Shown one piece after another: positions 11,779-23,274 of a stretch of 50,921 nt of DNA; positions within the stretch are counted from its first letter, which is position 1; every line of letters starts with the position of its first letter. The notes below the pieces were generated by a model. That model saw only the letters and a program-made list of their open reading frames with translations. It had not been told where the DNA came from and did no database searches. Origin of the DNA: Clitopilus passeckerianus (Eukaryota; Basidiomycota; Agaricomycetes; Agaricales; Entolomataceae); contig CALYLX010000122.1 of NCBI GenBank assembly GCA_944990035.1, forward strand, positions 1-50,921, in the 5' to 3' direction. A program made the position numbers and the translations under genes.

Positions 11779-14557
11779 GGGCTCTGGCTATTTGATTTGG
11801 AGGTAGATGAGGGGTGCAGGTGAGAACAGATGATAAAGAACCATCGAATTGGATACTTCTGAAATTTTGATTATATAATAGCTTGGCTGGACGTTTGAAC
11901 TACGGCTTCAGCGTAAACTTAGAAGGAGGAGAATCTAAGACGCCATATCGTTCATTATTATGCTTGAAATTAATACAGCGGGAGAACAATGCATAGATGA
12001 AATGCTACGAGGTTAGGTTGAGCAAAGAACCAACAGAGCATTGAGTTCCTCTAAATTAACATCTGTCCGATGATAATAGAGGCAAATCCGGAGAGAAAGG
12101 CTAGTAAACAAGAGGAAGGCGGTGATCATGCACCATGTATAAAGCGTCGATAATTTCCAACCCAAGGAGTATCATGCAGAAGCAGATGTAATCCTTTCTG
12201 GGCGAAGGTCCAGCCTGAACTTCAGTAGCATCAAGAGTATGGACCCAGTGTTAATGATGACTCCTTGGCTTTGCGTGGTGACACAGTGGTGGCTGCCTCC
12301 CGGGTGGCCGTCAAGGCGTACACCGGGGATCCATTGAGACGTCAAAGCATATAGAACGAGAAGAGGGGGGCTATCTGCTGCTTCCAGTCGCCACGGTCCA
12401 AAGCCCGAGATGTGGCAAGGCGATTTTTCTCGGCGAAAGGTAGAGGTGCAGATATAAGATCTGACATAAGGCATTGCAAAAAGAACTTCAGACGCTACAG
12501 CCCGCCACGCCTGATGCGTCGCGCAGAGGGTGCAACGTTATCCTCCTTCCAGCGAAGGCACACCTAAACATGAGGCAGCCACACTAGTGTGAACCGATCA
12601 GAGGTTTAGATGCGCCTTGGTAGAAAAGCTGAATGGTCCGTCATACTGACTCCAGGCTGCCCGCAGGTGCCTGACCGCCATCAGGAATCACACCCACTCA
12701 CAGGACGCATCACGATTCCGAGCGCCTCCCTATCGGCTTGTTGAAAGCCACGACAGAAGTGAGGATAGTTGGGAAGCTATATTCGATGCCAAGCAGGCAG
12801 ATCCGTTTCTGACTTTGTCTGAGTGAACAGAACGTGGCTGGCTCGTTTGCTAAGCCTAAGGCATCGAAAAAGGAGCCACTGGTCAGCCACTTCCCATGCT
12901 ATTCAGCCGTAGCATTTAAGAAATGTAGATGCAAAACATCGTGATGGTTTGATTGAACCCATGTCATGGGAAATTTCCATCTTTCGCGAAATTTCGGGCC
13001 ACGTGGTCAGAAGACTTAGAGTCGCGTTCGAAAGAGCTTGACACCAGACGCCGTAATCTTCTGCACTGAGTTGGCACTGAGTCAAGGATTCAAGATTCGG
13101 ATTCTGCAATTTTACAGTGCCGCGGGATGCACCAGGATAGTCATTTACCCGAAAATGCTTCACATAGCTCAGTACGTACTTTTGGCAAACTTTTTGCGTA
13201 GTCTGAGTTCAATTGATTCCCGATTGATTCTTCGAAAGTTTGTTCAGAAGATCATTCCTCGTGTGAGCAAGGGATATCCTCACGAAAGGTTTAAATCTCG
13301 CGGTCACTATCGCTTCCTAGTTCTTCTGTGCGTAAACATAGATTAACCTAGATCGCCGGAGTTCAGTCAATCACAATTCTGGAGGAGCCACCCATGCAGA
13401 AATACTGCAGCCTCCCTCCGTGACATATTTCCCTATATCAGAAACGACGGTCGGTTTGTTTCTGTTCAGGCCTGAGGGCAGGATAGCTGTTGTTGAGGTA
13501 CAATTTATTCGGCGAATATGCTTTCAAGGACTGCATGACCGTCCTAAGAGACGGCCGTGCATCCTTCCTGCCCTTTCGCCTCAATTGATCCATTGGGGCT
13601 TAACACTGACCGTCTGTGAATCCCGCCATAGAGCTTCAAGAGTCGAGATCAGGGGTCTGAACGTTCCATTGCATATGGGATAGAACCTTCCTCTGTGAGT
13701 TCTCAATGAGTCAAGGTCATCATTTCATTCAGGAGGTACCTACTTGCGGGGTCTGGACCATCACCTTTGATTCGTTGGAGATAGCGTTTGGTTCTTCCAC
13801 CTGTTCCTATTGTTTTCTATGCTCTTGGTCATACTGGGCAGATTGCGATGAAATTTCGCCGGTAACTTCAAAAAGGGGGTCGATGCTCGACCCTCTCCCA
13901 GCCGTCAGGATTGCTGTTCCTCCCACCACTCTTGCGCCGTTGCTGATTCCGAAATGGGAAGATTCAGTATATTATATTTTCCATCTGGTGTAAGCGCGCC
14001 TTTCGCCACACGTTTGTGACTCGCTGCGATATCCATGGAGGCTTTGATGGCCTCTAACATGCTCATCATCATCCATACAGAAATTCTGGTCAGGAACACC
14101 GGCGTCCCAATGAAAACGTTTGCCAGGATGATATCAGATTAAAGTTGGATTGTGGGTGCCGCGTTGCATCGCTTCTGAGGATTTCTTATTGTTGTTGTCG
14201 GACCTGATCGTCTTCAATCACAGAGGTAAGAGAGGGTGAAAATGCAGAAAACATATCGAGACCTGCTAATTGTTTTCCAAAGAACCCTCGGCGTAAACGA
14301 CTGCCTTGATGACACCACGCTGACAGAATGTGCTTCAAGGTTTGGTCGAATGTGGGCGATGAGCACATTAGGGGATTCGCCGGGCTGCGTCGAACTCTAC
14401 TCTTGGATTAACCCGGTTCCTGGTGTGCCTATGATGTCTTTGGTTGACAGTTCACGTCTAATCAAGGGAATTGTTTCCCTTGCTGAGGATAATAGGAGCC
14501 GTGCTTGGCCGTTGCTTTCATAGGTTCCAATCTAGTAAAGGCAGCGAAGGGATGCAG
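11779..14557. other. Gene-poor stretch with decayed coding-like fragments
   Basis: No complete gene is visible. A minus-strand stretch at about 13730-13960 reads coherently for some 75 codons (GARVVGGTAILTAGRGSSID, later SAQYDQEHRKQ), but an in-frame TAG interrupts it. Adjacent frames at 13960-14099 and at 14186-14368 look weakly coding. The rest (11779-13700) holds only short frames with no motifs. Confidence 0.4.
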
Positions 14558-14916
14558 TTAATATTCCAGTTGGATGCGACCAATACATTGTCGAATGACA
14601 TGGTTGAATATCTCCTTAGATCGGACGCAATAATCTTCACAATCTTCAACTCGATGGACTGGCTGAAGAGCTTCGGAGCTCTCAGGCTCCGGATCAGTCG
14701 TTCCGTCCGATGATTGATTTTGCCGACGGACCTTGCACCTTGACTCCAAGCCTCAAATAAAACAAAATCGCCAGTTTTCCCTGCAACCCAGCCAGGTTTG
14801 TTAAAATTGGAGCTAGGTACACGTACTCTCGTATAATAAACGATGACGAAGCCCAGAAGCCTCAAAACGCCAGAAACAGCCAACCCAACAATTAACAATG
14901 TTTTTCAGACAGACAT
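14558..14916 (-). pseudogene. Possible small single-helix membrane protein, interrupted
   Basis: Three minus-strand segments join through two plausible phase-0 introns (14781-14826, 46 nt, and 14687-14738, 52 nt). The first encodes a hydrophobic helix (LLIVGLAVSGVLRLLGFVIV) followed by YYTR. The second gives GKLAILFYLRLGVK. The third gives a soluble tail with VEDCEDYCVRSKEIFNHVIR, ending at TAA 14558-14560. The only nearby ATG in this frame (14916) gives MSV and then an in-frame TGA. Either the start lies elsewhere, one base is wrong, or the gene is dead. I do not recognise the family, and the model is tentative. Confidence 0.27.
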
Positions 14917-15352
14917 GTGGCTGGCGGCTGCCATGTATGAAATCTAAGCCCATACAGGACACAAAATTCTTGTTATGAAGATTTCTGGCAATATCTGTAG
15001 ATCTCAACGATTCTTGACTCAATGTACCATTCTTTTCAATTGATTCTTTTGTCTTTCACTGGCTGGCGACCACCATCTTTGGATCGGCTATCACTGCTTC
15101 CAAAACGGATCGAGATTTCCTTATTGTTAAAAATCTCCCCTCCTGATGAGAGCATTACGCCACGGCAATCGCAGCGACCATCGCTTGAGTCAAGCTTATT
15201 GTCTTTGCCCATTCCATAGCTCTATGACAGTTTGACTTCGCGTGTGTGCATTCACAGGACACCCTAAGGCCAAAGCAACGAGGCTGCTTTGATCGCCAAA
15301 ATGGGGTTGCATCTAGCCCAGCTAAACAAAAGTGCACGAACAGGGGATTGAA
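14917..15352. other. Intergenic, upstream of the pheromone-like gene
   Basis: Nothing coding is recognisable. This stretch is the likely promoter region of the pheromone-precursor-like gene. Confidence 0.4.
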
Positions 15353-15360
15353 TATAAAAG
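15353..15360 (+). promoter_or_regulatory. TATA box of pheromone-like gene
   Basis: TATAAAAG lies 116 nt upstream of the ATG at 15469. A pyrimidine-rich leader (CTCCGCCTCCACCTCC and similar) fills the space, as in highly expressed small fungal genes. Confidence 0.55.
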
Positions 15361-15468
15361 AGGTTCGAGTGGAGCAAACTTCCTCAGGATCCTGACTCCC
15401 ATCGCATCCTGTCTGCTACCTTGTCCTTCATCCTAAACACCTCCGCCTCCACCTCCTCCTAACAAGCA

Positions 15469-15583
15469 ATGGACTCCTTCACCGATATTCTCTCAGATCA
15501 TCAGCTCCCAGGGCGAGGATGTCCAAATTCCCACTAACGAGGACGGAAATGGCCAACAGAACGTATACTGCGTTATTGCTTAA
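15469..15583 (+). CDS. Mating-type lipopeptide pheromone precursor-like, frame-broken
   Basis: Basidiomycete mating pheromones are made as precursors of about 40-60 residues. The Cys of a C-terminal CaaX box is farnesylated, the last three residues are removed, and the peptide is exported to bind a STE3-type receptor. The ATG at 15469 opens MDSFTDILS. The conserved second half reads GEDVQIPTNEDGNG, then QQNVYCVIA and TAA at 15581-15583. This is a typical agaricomycete precursor layout: MDSF start, IPTNE block, aromatic residue before the Cys, CVIA end. The two halves are one frame apart near 15497: one extra base, or two missing, separates them. A TATA box and pyrimidine-rich leader precede the gene. 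A likely 53-nt intron in the 3' UTR spans 15629-15681. No STE3 receptor is visible in the window, so this may be an outlying pheromone gene rather than the B mating locus itself. Confidence 0.65.
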
Positions 15584-16310
15584 GCATGTAACTATTGGAT
15601 AGACAGGTTTAACGGGCACAAAAACAAGTAAGTTTCATCAACCTTCCTATTTCTGTCTCAAAGTCTGACTATTTCACCCAGACATAACTTATACGCATCA
15701 TTCGTTCATCGCGTCTTCGCCAGAAGGCGCTTGCATCATCACCTCGGGACGTTGGCATAACTTATTAACCATCATACCACTTATTCCATTCTGGGGGCTT
15801 ACTTTGGCCATATCGTACACTTCGACTTCACATTGACTATCCCACTCATTCTGTTTGGATTTTCTTCGCTCTTCGTTCTTTCGGTGGTAGATTCATTTGA
15901 AGCTGCGACTTTAGTGTATTATCATCGCGCACATTTGTAACAATAGCCACGCAAGCATTCATGGCTCCTTGATCATTCGCTTCTAGTGTTCGATCGATGT
16001 TGAGGCGTTAACGTTAAGGTTTAGGAAAGTCATTGTCATTTGACGACAATTGGCGAAGGAACACGATCAGCCTCAGCTGATGCTCTCCGTAAACCCCGGT
16101 TTTCACTAGGAGCCGAATGAATGAATACTTCTGACAATAACGTGCTGGTGACAGTCTGACGCTAAGGGTCAGTGAATACGGCCCGACGATCCTCCAACCG
16201 AGTGTTTGATCTACAAGCGGTTGCCAAACAAATGAGTGCTGCAATGAGGTGCGTCCACTCTGCCACGTCTCCGACTCGTCCACCGTTCACCAACTTCTGC
16301 CTGTTTAGCC
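15584..16310. other. 3' UTR of pheromone-like gene and spacer
   Basis: The first 100 bases include the probable 3' UTR intron (donor GTAAGT at 15629, acceptor ACCCAG ending at 15681). I see no gene in the remainder before GET2. Confidence 0.45.
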
Positions 16311-17445
16311 ATGTCTGCTGCTGCACGAGCTGAAGCCAGGAGAAAAGCTATTCTTGCCAGAGGATCGGATCGTCTGGCAAAGTTGACCACCAGTGCCCGT
16401 GGCGAAGATGCTCCAGCATATATGAAAAATGGTGAGTAACATACCGTCTGTTTTCTATATTGGAAGGCTGAAAGTATGCGGGATATAGATGCACCAGCAC
16501 CTAGCATGTCTAAAGCTTTTGTTGGCGAAGAAAGCATGATGCCTCCTCCTTCAGTTACTCGAAAGTCACCTTCGCCGACACCTATTCGTACTGCCCCGGA
16601 GGACTTGGGCAGTAACTTTCCACCTTTCGGCTTCCCTCCCAATGCTGGTGGTGACCCATCCGCATGGTCGGAAGCCCAGCAACAGCAGTTTCTCCAGGCC
16701 CTGATGACACCCATGTCTCGGGGACCGGAATCTCTCCCCGGACTGACGCCGACTGACGTGGATCCGTCACTACCGCCCATGGATAATCCGTTTGCTGCTA
16801 TGATGTTCCCTCCTGGTGCGGGCGGATTTCCACCAGGTGCTGGACCTGCTGGTGGTAAAGCACCTGTTGCGGCCCCTCCGACGCGTTTGCAAAAGCTCAT
16901 GCCTCTGATTCATATGATCACCATGTGGCTCTTGTTGGCATATTTCGTGCTCTATGCGGAGCCAAAAGCATATAGTGAATCAAGACTTGGACCTGAAAAT
17001 TGGAGCTTGTGGCGTAGATGGGCAGAGTTGGGAAGGAGTAATCCAGTCGAGGAGATTACTCATTCTCTGAAGATTCAAATAATGGTTTGTTCTATTTGTC
17101 AATCCGGGTGATGCTTCGTGACTGACAATCGTCTCCAGCCGTTCTTTTGGGCATTTACGACTGTTCAGATTGCTCTTCATTCCATGCGTCTGTTCTCAGG
17201 CTTTGTGAGTCTCGTTTTCCTTCTTCCAAGACAACCCGACTAAACCTCCATCTCAGGATGCCGTAGAACCTCCGATGCTCCTCTCTCTTGCCCTACCCCA
17301 CCTGCCACCACCTTTCCCCTCTCTCATTATGAATGGGATGAGGTATTTACAGATGGGATCCCTGTTCCTAGATGACCTATGTGGCCTACTGGTAGGAATA
17401 GGTCTGATTGTTGTATTCTCTGGGTGGTTTGCGTCGAACGCTTAG
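16311..17445 (+). CDS. GET2: GET complex subunit GET2-like
   Basis: Get2 is the ER-membrane subunit that recruits the Get3 ATPase carrying tail-anchored proteins. Four exons (16311-16431, 16489-17084, 17139-17204, 17257-17445) join cleanly to 323 residues with no frame break. The cytosolic N-terminus carries the family's basic Get3-binding signature, here ARRKAILARGSDRLAKLT at about residues 8-25. A Pro/Gly/Met-rich linker follows (about residues 40-180). Three hydrophobic segments come last, as expected for Get2: LIHMITMWLLLAYFVLY, then FWAFTTVQIALHSMRLF, then LCGLLVGIGLIVVFSGWF. Exon 3 is only 66 nt and encodes most of the second membrane segment. The stop lies 104 bp from the convergent mitoribosomal gene. 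Get2 proteins are poorly conserved, so the name rests on the N-terminal motif plus topology. Confidence 0.8.
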
Positions 17446-17549
17446 CGTATCATGTCGTAATTTATTCGGTTTTATGCATGCGCTGTATTATGTTGTAAAA
17501 TGTGGGGACTGAGGTGTATCAAGGATAATTAAAGGTGATACATTAGATT

Positions 17550-18272
17550 CTAGAAGCTAAGGACGCGGGCGGCAGCCTTTTTCTTCTCTGTTGGTGGTGG
17601 AGTGGAACCTTCTGAGCTCTCCGGTGCGGATTCCGTCGGAGCAGCGGCGGTGGTCGAGGTGGACTGAGCAGGCCGTGTTGCAAGGAAGTCTTTGAGAGAT
17701 GGTAACGGTATAGGCGTTGGCCTCTGGACGACATTACCCTCACTCTCCTCTCCCGGTATTACTGGGACGCCCTTGGTTGCAGCATCCTGCTTCCACTTCT
17801 TCCACGGTGTGCCTCCAGCTGTCTCCATAAGTTCCTTCAGAATGGTAGTGGACCACTTCTCATGCATGTCAATAACTTCAACCGAGCCATCCTCTGTAAC
17901 GAAAGAATGAGACGTTGATCCTGAAAGAATGCAGCTGGCAACGGACCTAGTTCCACCTCTAGCTCTGGCTTCCACGCCTCCTGAGCGGTCTTCCGGTGCT
18001 TCGTGACTTGAATGTCAACATTAGGATTCGCCCATCGTATCCTAGGTAGTTGTTCCTTCACAAAATGCCTTCAAAGAGATTCAGACAGGTGGTTCCGAGG
18101 ACGAGTGACGCGAAGCATACCGTGCACCGAAGTGGTCATTCTGGAAAGCCAGAGAAAGTCTCAAACTCCTGACTTTGAAGAGAGGAAGCTGAGGCTCTGC
18201 CTTGAGATGCGTCAAGACGCGAGCCAAGTGTGAAGGACCTTCAGAAAGGAGTTTAGCGGCCTGGCGTCCCAT
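17550..18272 (-). CDS. MRP49: Mitochondrial ribosomal protein, L51/S25/CI-B8 fold (MRP49/mL61-like)
   Basis: This is a thioredoxin-fold protein of the mitochondrial large ribosomal subunit. Three minus-strand exons (18272-18121, 18068-17947, 17893-17550) join in frame to 205 residues starting MGRQAAKLLSEG. The family core is visible: LRLSLAFQNDHFGARHFVKE, then LPRIRWANPNVDIQV, then GSVEVIDMHEKWSTTILKEL. The pattern of a GAR-x-F helix, a NP turn and a GSVEVIDM strand matches yeast MRP49. Animal mS25 shares the same fold and is the main alternative. The C-terminal 80 residues are a Pro/Thr/Ala-rich tail ending in a basic stretch. A cleavable targeting peptide is not obvious. The start codon faces the SWC2 start across 147 bp. 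Confidence 0.8.
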
Positions 18273-18419
18273 GAGCAGTTACAGAGCTTTCGGCTTTCGG
18301 TTGACGGTGCCAGCTTGGATTTTCGAAAACGTTGTTGTTGCCTGTTTGGAATACAGGCCATTGCTTCCCAGTTCGGTAACTGCCCGACCTTGCACCAGAA
18401 TCTCATATTCAAAACCAGA
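18273..18419. promoter_or_regulatory. Short bidirectional promoter, MRP49/SWC2
   Basis: Only 147 bp separate the two divergent ATG codons, so both genes probably share one control region. I see no clear TATA box. Confidence 0.5.
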
Positions 18420-20525
18420 ATGGCGGAGGACTCAGTCATGGCGGAACCTGTCGAGCTGCTGGCGACGAGGAGGTCGAGGAGGAGTACTGCGGGGAACAGG
18501 TGAGTTCTATGAACTGCACGATTTTCCAAAATCTCACAGGGATTACAGAATGGAAGCAGCATTGGCTGAAATGGCGCTAGAGGCAACTGCAGATGCCAAC
18601 GACGACGACGTCGACTTCCAGATTGTTAATGGTATGTGCTTATTGTCACTGCTCTTTTAAGCCTGACCCCTGTTTGCCAGATGAGCAAGATGAATTTGGG
18701 TCCGACTTTGAGAGCACTGATGAAGAAACTGCTCAAGATGGGACCGAAGAGGCTGAGAAGGCGATAACTGAGGAGGAAAGGAGGGCAAGGAAAGTGAGCT
18801 TCATTGCTTATACTTTGCTACATGCAACTAACTACTGTACAGACAGCACGCTCTAAACTAGAGAAAGCCACTGCAGTAGCTCATGCAAAACATGCCCACC
18901 TTCAATCCACAAGTTCACGAGCCTACACCTACCGTTAAAGACAAAACCAACAAACGGACGGTATCCCTTGGGCCTATCGTCAACGCGGAGACCGGGGAGG
19001 TTTTGCATCACCCTAGCGCGAAGAAAAAGAGATACAGTCAGCGAACATCGACTGTTGCAAGTACATCTGCTACTGTCGCCCGCGCGAAACTCTCAGAGGA
19101 GCAAAAGGTATTTCGTTTCTGCTGAACCCCCTTGCGACTGCTAACATGTTTGTAGGCCTCAGTACCCAAGAAAACTAAGGCCACGACCAGGACATACACC
19201 CAAGCGGAACTCATTGCGAGAGCCCTGGATGAAGAGGAAGGCAATATCGTTGACCACCGAGACTACCTCAAAATCGAAGAAGAGAAGCGGAAACGTGCTC
19301 GTGTTACTCGCTCAACAATCGAAGGGCCTCTCGTACGATGGGTCAGCAGGGCTGAAAAAGAGAAGAGGGTGATTACACCACCACCACCACCCTCCTCCAC
19401 CTCCACAACCTACATCGCCACCGGCTTATGCTGCATATTCATCTCCGTATGCTGCCTACTACTACAGATACAGTTTGGCAGGATCAAGTTCCACTTCGAC
19501 GTACCCCTATGCATATGCCCCCGCTGGTGGTAGTCCCGCAGTATCCTCCCCTTACCCTTCCCTCCCACCCCTTCTGCTTCTGCGACAACATCAAACCCCG
19601 CATCCCAGGCAGTCACGAACACGACTCAGACAGTCGCCGAACCTACTACAAGCGCAGTCCCTGCAACAAAGGTGTCTACTCCTGGAGGGAAAACCAACCT
19701 GCAACCGGACCAGATGCACAAGCGCAAAGCACTTCCGCGGACGTCCCTCCAGCAGCCGGAAGCCAGGCACACCTACATGGAACGTCAGCAAGTAGCACCC
19801 CAGATGCTCCTGTGACTACTCCAACGCCCTCGTACATGATGTTCTCCTTTTCCGCCAAGCAAAACGGTGCCTCATCTTCCAATCCCTCTGCGGTAACCTC
19901 CCCGCCAAACTCATCTACACCAATACCGGCAGCATATCAAGCCTACTACAGCCAATATCCTCAACCACCCCAGGCTCTGTCTGGGCTTCCTCACCGGCTT
20001 CAGTACCAGCAACTCAACCCACAGCCCCGCCACAGAGCCAGAGGTACGCATAGAGACAGTCACGAAGAACTATGTCGTCCATGAGGCTGGGCAATATGAT
20101 GGTGTACCGAAACCTGCATGGAAGGATACGATGTCTGCGGTATTTGGGGACCATGTGAAATGGGACGAGTTAAGGGTGTTTGCTACATCGAAAGCACGAC
20201 CGATGAGTATGTATCTTGATTTCTGTGATAGATGGGTCTGTCCTGACTAGTTTGTAGCACGTACGACACAAATGTGCCCTATTACTGGGAAGGAGGCGAA
20301 GTACCTTGACCCGAGGTCCAATGTCCCTTTTGCGGACGTAGAGGCTTTCAAACCCTTTCTGAGGTGCTCAAGCATGAGTACGTTTGGGACCCATCATTGA
20401 AACGCTATGTCGGGCAGGAAGAGCCCCGAGTTAAGGGTGGGTGGAGATGGTGGACGGCAGTCGCTATGGCTTGGACACATCTTATCAGCGCCCATAAGAC
20501 TCATGTATGCATGTGTTATTATTAA
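18420..20525 (+). CDS. SWC2: SWR1-complex subunit SWC2/VPS72 (YL1 protein), several frame breaks
   Basis: YL1/Swc2 binds H2A.Z-H2B and delivers it to the SWR1 remodeller in the nucleus. The N-terminus is unmistakable: ELLATRRSRRSTAGNRMEAA across the first splice (exon 18420-18499, next exon from 18549), then DFQIVNDEQDEFGSDFESTD and an acidic run. A later exon has HRDYLKIEEEKRKRARVTRS and GPLVRWVSR. The C-terminal YL1-C domain reads TQMCPITGKEAKYLDPRSNV and PFADVEAF. In a shifted frame it then continues LSEVLKHEYVWDPSLKRYVG to TAA 20523-20525. Breaks not explained by clear introns lie near 18886, 19390, 19565, somewhere in 19700-19800, and near 19968, 20025 and 20350. Most are in C- or A-rich runs of the Pro/Ser/Tyr-rich linker. 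The break near 18886 might instead be a 46-nt intron with a weak donor. Since SWC2 is normally needed for growth, I read these as sequence errors before pseudogenisation. Confidence 0.85.
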
Positions 20526-20845
20526 TTGTAGAGATTGGGCTACAATGCTCGACAATTGGTGTACACGTATGTGGTGATTTGCAAGGAGAAGTCATGAATG
20601 AATGCGATGCACTATTCTTGAGAAAGAGAGGTGTTTTACACGATAGCGTTGGCGTAAGAAGCGGAAGCGGACAGTGGTCGGAGTAGGTGAAGTATAAGTG
20701 AATTGTCTATGGTGGAACGAGATGAGGGATAGCCTCTATCTCTAGGGAGGAAGGTATCGTTGAGGTTTGGTAATATGGAGGTCAACGGGTCAATGTATGC
20801 ATAGAGTATGCGTATCAAGTCCGAAGAGACACACAAGAGTCCCAA

Positions 20846-22348
<1,503 letters not shown>

Positions 22349-23274
22349 GGGGTATTATTGCGATCCTTCCACGCAAACCAGCGATTCCTTGAGCGTCGAC
22401 CGCGAAAGAAAGGTTAAAGATGGTAGAAAGGAAGAAAGATGATGGTCAATGATGAAGAGCTTGTCGAGTCGCAACAGCTTTCATATTTTGATTGGAACTC
22501 CGCCTTTTGAAGGGAAAGCGCCCATCTTGGACAGCTGGAATTCACCCACTCCTTGTCGCAATTACACCCATTTGTTCAAATTCAGTGACACATATCCAAT
22601 CAGTTTCTAGGAAACTTTGACTGCCTTCCGAACTCACTTCAAATCTATTCAAAACTATAACATAAGGAGCTTTTGTCTGCCTGAATTTGCGACTTTCCGG
22701 TAAAACCTTTCGTGGGATGACATGTTGATTCTCGGCGGACTGGGTTAACGTCCCCAGGCTAGACTGCGTCAACCTGACGCGCTCTCCATTCTCAATCATG
22801 ACAGATCTGGTACCCATCAACTACTTGGAGCCAAGCCAGGTTTTTGTCGCGCCTGCCACAAAGATTCACGACGAGCAGAGATTTCTCCAATTCGTTGTCA
22901 GACACAGGAGAACATGAGATTAGTGACAACAATAGGTTGAGTACCAGGTATCGCGGTTGAACCTCTTCCATTCCAACTTCAGGAACTTCCAATCACCAAT
23001 ACCAGGGCCTTGGTTATCAGTTATTCCGCACAATCATATGGTGATCCAGCTTTAAGAATGGAACTCGTTGGAAACCACCTGTTGAATGGCATCTCTGGCA
23101 GAGGAGACTGGGATCATATCGCTTCTGAATGGAGTTGCCATCCACCCGAATCATTGAAATTCGCGTCTGTTTTCGGTTATTTACGCGTTGTTATTTCTGG
23201 AGGCCCTTGCACTCCTTCCAGGCTCTGAATTGTGCAAGCAACATCTCTTGCCCAGTTCCCTGAGGAATAGTGCA
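22349..23274. promoter_or_regulatory. Divergent intergenic region, CDK1/MSH4
   Basis: These 926 bp separate the ATG codons of CDK1 and MSH4 and must hold both promoters. Only short frames without motifs occur. Confidence 0.4.

Noticed and set aside
12172..12474. 100-codon minus-strand frame
   Set aside because: It has no motif or neighbouring exon and its composition is unremarkable.
14236..14523. Plus-strand frame of about 90 codons
   Set aside because: It reads well but overlaps weak minus-strand frames, has no splice context and no family motif.
16211..16900. 229-codon minus-strand frame
   Set aside because: It is the antisense shadow of the Pro/Gly-rich linker of the GET2-like gene.
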